This document shows positions 60,671 to 64,000 of a DNA stretch of 64,000 nt, in pieces. Source of the DNA: Chlorocebus sabaeus (taxonomy: Eukaryota > Chordata > Mammalia > Primates > Cercopithecidae); NCBI RefSeq assembly GCF_047675955.1, contig NW_027327637.1, forward strand, positions 248,001 to 312,000, written 5' to 3'. The position numbers and the translations under genes are program-made. Each line of letters starts with the position of its first letter. Positions within the stretch are counted from its first letter, which is position 1. A model generated the notes under the pieces. The model searched no databases and was not told the DNA's origin. It saw only the letters and a list, made by a program, of their open reading frames with translations.

Positions 60671-63248
60671 AAGCTTTCTGAGAAACTGCTCTGTGTTCTG
60701 TTAATTCATCTCACAGAGTTACATCTTTCCCTTCAAGAAGCCTTTCGCTAAGGCTGTTCTTGTGGAATTGGCAAAGGGATATTTGGAAGCCCATAGAGGG
60801 CTATGTTGAAAAAGGAAATATCTTCCGTTCAAAACTGGAAAGAAGCTTTCTGAGAAACTGCTCTGTGTTCTGTTAATTCATCTCAACGAGTTACATCTTT
60901 CCCTTCAAGAAGACTTTCGCTTAGGCTGTTCTTGTGGAATTGGCAAAGGGATATTTGGAAGCCCATAGAGGGCTATGTTGAAAAAGGAAATATCTTCCGT
61001 TCAAAACTGGAAAGAAGCTTTCTGAGAAATTGCTCTGTGTTCTGTTAATTCATCTCACAGAGTTACATCTTTCCCTTCAAGAAGCCTTTCGCTAAGGCTG
61101 TTCTTGTGGAATTGGCAAAGGGATATTTGGAAGCCCATAGAGGGCTACGGAGAAAAAGGAAATATCTTCCGTTCAAAACTGGAAAGAAGCTTTCTGAGAA
61201 ACTGTTCTATGTTCTGTTAATTCATCTCACAGAGTTACATCTTTCCCTTCAAGAAGCCTTTCGCTTAGGCTGTTCTTGTGGAATTGGCAAAGGGATATTT
61301 GGAAGCCCATAGAGGGCTATGGTGAAAAAGGAAATATCTTTCGTTCAAAACTGGAAAGAAGCTTTCTGAGAAACTGCTCTGTGTTCTGTTAATTCATCTC
61401 ACAGAGTTACATCTTTCCCTTCAAGAAGCCTTTCGCTAAGCCTGTTCTTGTGGAAATGGCAAAGGGATATTTCGAAGCCCATAGAGGGCTATGGTGAAAA
61501 AGGAAATATCTTCCGTTCAAAACTGGAGAGAAGCTTTCTGAGAAACTGCTCTGTGTTCTGTTAATTCATCTCACAGAGTTACATCTTTAACTTCAAGAAG
61601 CCTTTCGCTAAGGGTGTTCTTGTGGAATTGGCAAAGGGATATTTGGAAGCCCATAGAGGGCTATGGTGAAAAAGGAAATATCTTCCGTTCAAAACTGGAA
61701 AGAAGCTTTCTGAGAAACTGCTCTGTGTTCTGTTAATTCATCTCACAGAGTTACATCTTTCCCTTCAAGAAGCCTTTCGCTAAGGCTGTTCTTGTGGAAT
61801 TGGCAAAGGGATATTTGGAAGCCCATATGGGCTATGGTGAAAAAGGAAATATCTTCCGTTCAAAACTGGAAAGAAGCTTTCTGAGAAACTGCTCTGTGTT
61901 CTGTTAATTCATCTCACAGAGTTACATCTTTCCCTTCAAGAAGACTTTCGCTAAGGCTGTTCTTGTGGAATTGGCAAAGGGATATTTGGAAGCCCATAGA
62001 GGGCTATGGTGAAAAAGGAAATATCTTCCGTTCAAAACTGGAAAGAAGCTTTCTGAGAAACTGCTCTGTGTTTTGTTAATTCATCTCACAGAGTTACATC
62101 TTTAACTTCAAGAAGCCTTTCGCTAAGGCTGTTCTTGTGGAATTGGCAAAGGGATATTTGGAAGCCCGTAGAGGGCTATGGAGAAAAAGGAAATATCTTC
62201 CGTTCAAAACTGGAAAGAAACTTTCTGAGAAACTGTTCTATGTTCTGTTAATTCATCTCACAGAGTTACATCTTTCCCTTCAAGAAGCCTTTCGCTTAGG
62301 CTGTTCTTGTGGAATTGGCAAAGGGATATTTGGAAGCCCATAGAGGGCTATGGTGAAAAAGGAAATATCTTTCGTTCAAAACTGGAAAGAAGCTTTCTGA
62401 GAAACTGCTCTGTGTTCTGTTAATTCATCTCACAGAGTTACATCTTTCCCTTCAAGAAGCCTTTCGCTAAGGCTGTTCTTGTGGAATTGGCAAAGGGATA
62501 TTTGGAAGCCCATAGAGGGCTATGGTGAAAAAGGAAATATCTTCCGTTCAAAACTGGAAAGAAGCTTTCTGAGAAACTGCTCTGTGTTCTGTTAATTCAT
62601 CTCACAGAGTTACATCTATCCTTTCAAGAAGCCTTTCGCTAACGCTGTTCTTGTGGAATTGGCAAAGGGATATTTGGAAGCCCATAGAGGGCTATGGTGA
62701 AAAAGGAAATATCTTCCGTTCAAAACTGGAAAGAAGCTTTCTGAGAAACTGCTCTGTGTTCTGTTAATTCATCTCACAGAGTTACATCTTTCCCTTCAAG
62801 AAGCCTTTCGCTAAGGCTGTTCTTGTGGAATTGGCAAAGGGATATTTGGAAGCCCATAGAGGGCTATGGTGAAAAAGGAAATATCTTTCGTTCAAAACTG
62901 GAAAGAAGCTTTCTGAGAAACTGCTCTGTGTTCTGTTAATTCATCTCACAGAGTTACATCTTTCCCTTCAAGAAGCCTTTCGCTAAGCATGTTCTTGTGG
63001 AAATGGCAAAGGGATATTTCGAAGCCCATAGAGGGCTATGGTGAAAAAGGAAATATCTTCCGTTCAAAACTGGAAAGAAGCTTTCTGAGAAACTGCTCTG
63101 TGTTCTGTTAATTCATCTCACAGAGTTACATCTTTAACTTCAAAAGCCTTTCGCTAAGGCTGTTCTTGTGGAATTGGCAAAGGGATATTTGGAAGCCCAT
63201 AGAGGGCTATGGTGAAAAAGGAAATATCTTCCGTTCAAAACTGGAAAG
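60671..63248 (+). repeat. 15-monomer higher-order repeat E, copy 1
   Basis: 2578 bp, 15 x 172 minus two bases. CTATGTTGAA (60801 and 63379), TCAACGAG (60883 and 63461) and the m137A monomer with CTACGG (GTGG at 61106 and 63684) all recur at +2578. The two missing bases are in GCCCATATGGG near 61821 and CTTCAAAAGCC near 63138. Inside it, AAGCC/GTGGAAATGG at 61450 and its derivative AAGCAT/GTGGAAATGG at 62997 are 9 monomers minus one base apart. It is unrelated in order to the 15-monomer unit W. Confidence 0.84.
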
Positions 63249-64000
63249 AAGCTTTCTGAGAAACTGCTCTGTGTTCTGTTAATTCATCTCACAGAGTTAC
63301 ATCTTTCCCTTCAAGAAGCCTTTCGCTAAGGCTGTTCTTGTGGAATTGGCAAAGGGATATTTGGAAGCCCATAGAGGGCTATGTTGAAAAAGGAAATATC
63401 TTCCGTTCAAAACTGGAAAGAAGCTTTCTGAGAAACTGCTCTGTGTTCTGTTAATTCATCTCAACGAGTTACATCTTTCCCTTCAAGAAGACTTTCGCTT
63501 AGGCTGTTCTTGTGGAATTGGCAAAGGGATATTTGGAAGCCCATAGAGGGCTATGTTGAAAAAGGAAATATCTTCCGTTCAAAACTGGAAAGAAGCTTTC
63601 TGAGAAACTGCTCTGTGTTCTGTTAATTCATCTCACAGAGTTACATCTTTCCCTTCAAGAAGCCTTTCGCTAAGGCTGTTCTTGTGGAATTGGCAAAAGG
63701 ATATTTGGAAGCCCATAGAGGGCTACGGAGAAAAAGGAAATATCTTCCGTTCAAAACTGGAAAGAAGCTTTCTGAGAAACTGTTCTATGTTCTGTTAATT
63801 CATCTCACAGAGTTACATCTTTCCCTTCAAGAAGCCTTTCGCTTAGGCTGTTCTTGTGGAATTGGCAAAGGGATATTTGGAAGCCCATAGAGGGCTATGG
63901 TGAAAAAGGAAATATCTTCCGTTCAAAACTGGAAAGAAGCTTTCTGAGAAACTGCTCTGTGTTCTGTTAATTCATCTCACAGAGTTACATCTTTAACTTC
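63249..64000 (+). repeat. 15-monomer higher-order repeat E, start of copy 2
   Basis: The first 4.4 monomers of a second copy match 60671-61420 in order, with small differences such as GCAAAAGGAT (63693) for GCAAAGGGAT. The last bases read AAC at m59-61 where copy 1 has CCC near 61414, so the copies may already diverge there. The window end cuts the unit. Confidence 0.78.

Larger units (their letters stand above)
1..64000 (+). repeat. Alpha satellite DNA array, 172-bp monomers, cercopithecine type
   Basis: The whole window is about 372 tandem copies of one 172-bp monomer in a single orientation, with partial units at both ends. Distances between the same variant in different copies are multiples of 172 with very few one-base exceptions. 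The reference monomer is 41% G+C (71 of 172, counted by hand). It contains blocks I recognise from primate alpha satellite, such as CTCACAGAGTT, GGATATTTGGA and GGAAATATCTTC. One HindIII site per unit and the absence of an alternating dimer fit the African green monkey alpha component rather than macaque, baboon or human. Alpha satellite forms primate centromeres, where CENP-A nucleosomes assemble on some arrays; whether this one is active cannot be read from sequence. No mobile element, unique segment, inversion or run of N interrupts it. Family assignment is near certain; the tribe (Cercopithecini) is an inference from recalled sequence. Confidence 0.97.

Noticed and set aside
1..64000. CRISPR array or bacterial tandem repeat
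   Set aside because: The period is 172 bp with no spacer-repeat alternation, and the sequence is primate alpha satellite.
1..64000. Alternating dimeric alpha satellite of the macaque/baboon type, or human HOR array
   Set aside because: Adjacent monomers are nearly the same sequence rather than two alternating diverged types, and the monomer is far from human consensus while fitting the recalled African green monkey repeat.

Overview
The window is one uninterrupted satellite array. About 372 head-to-tail copies of a 172-bp monomer, all in the same orientation, fill it from base 1 to base 64000. The monomer is primate alpha satellite. It carries the family's conserved blocks, and by recall it matches the African green monkey 'component alpha' HindIII repeat: 172 bp, one HindIII site per unit, and no alternating 340-bp dimer of the macaque/baboon kind. 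The most likely source is the centromeric or pericentromeric DNA of a guenon or vervet (Cercopithecini). I see no genes, RNA genes, transposons or unique sequence. The 68-81 residue open frames are by-products of point variants that remove two in-frame stops.

Notation: m1 is the first A of the HindIII site AAGCTT. The copy at 477-648 equals the majority sequence I read by eye and serves as the reference. A variant such as m119G>A is a change at that monomer position.

Layout, from tracking shared rare variants. 1-2367: monomers without a clear higher period. 2368-5463: a 9-monomer unit twice. 5464-14923: a 20-monomer unit, a 23-monomer version of it, and a third partial copy. 14924-16471: transitional. 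16472-23867: a 15/16-monomer block present twice, 27 monomers apart. 22664-38828: a 31-monomer unit (U1), a 38-monomer unit (U2) and a 25-monomer partial copy (U3). 35905-53104: a 54-monomer (9288-bp) unit V1 followed by its copy V2, with a 15-monomer repeat nested inside. 53105-60670: mosaic of earlier types, including a 5-monomer unit at 57576. 60671-64000: a 15-monomer unit (2578 bp) and the start of its next copy.

The array is therefore a nested set of higher-order repeats of irregular length, built by repeated unequal exchange of whole monomers. Only eight net single-base length changes were detected in 64 kb. Rare variants shared between the left part (0.9-16 kb) and the right end (59-63 kb), but not seen in the middle, suggest a younger core (about 24-54 kb) that expanded between older flanks. 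At the functional level, most monomers carry an intact A-box (pJalpha-type) motif, no canonical CENP-B box was found, and each consensus monomer has four short dyad symmetries.
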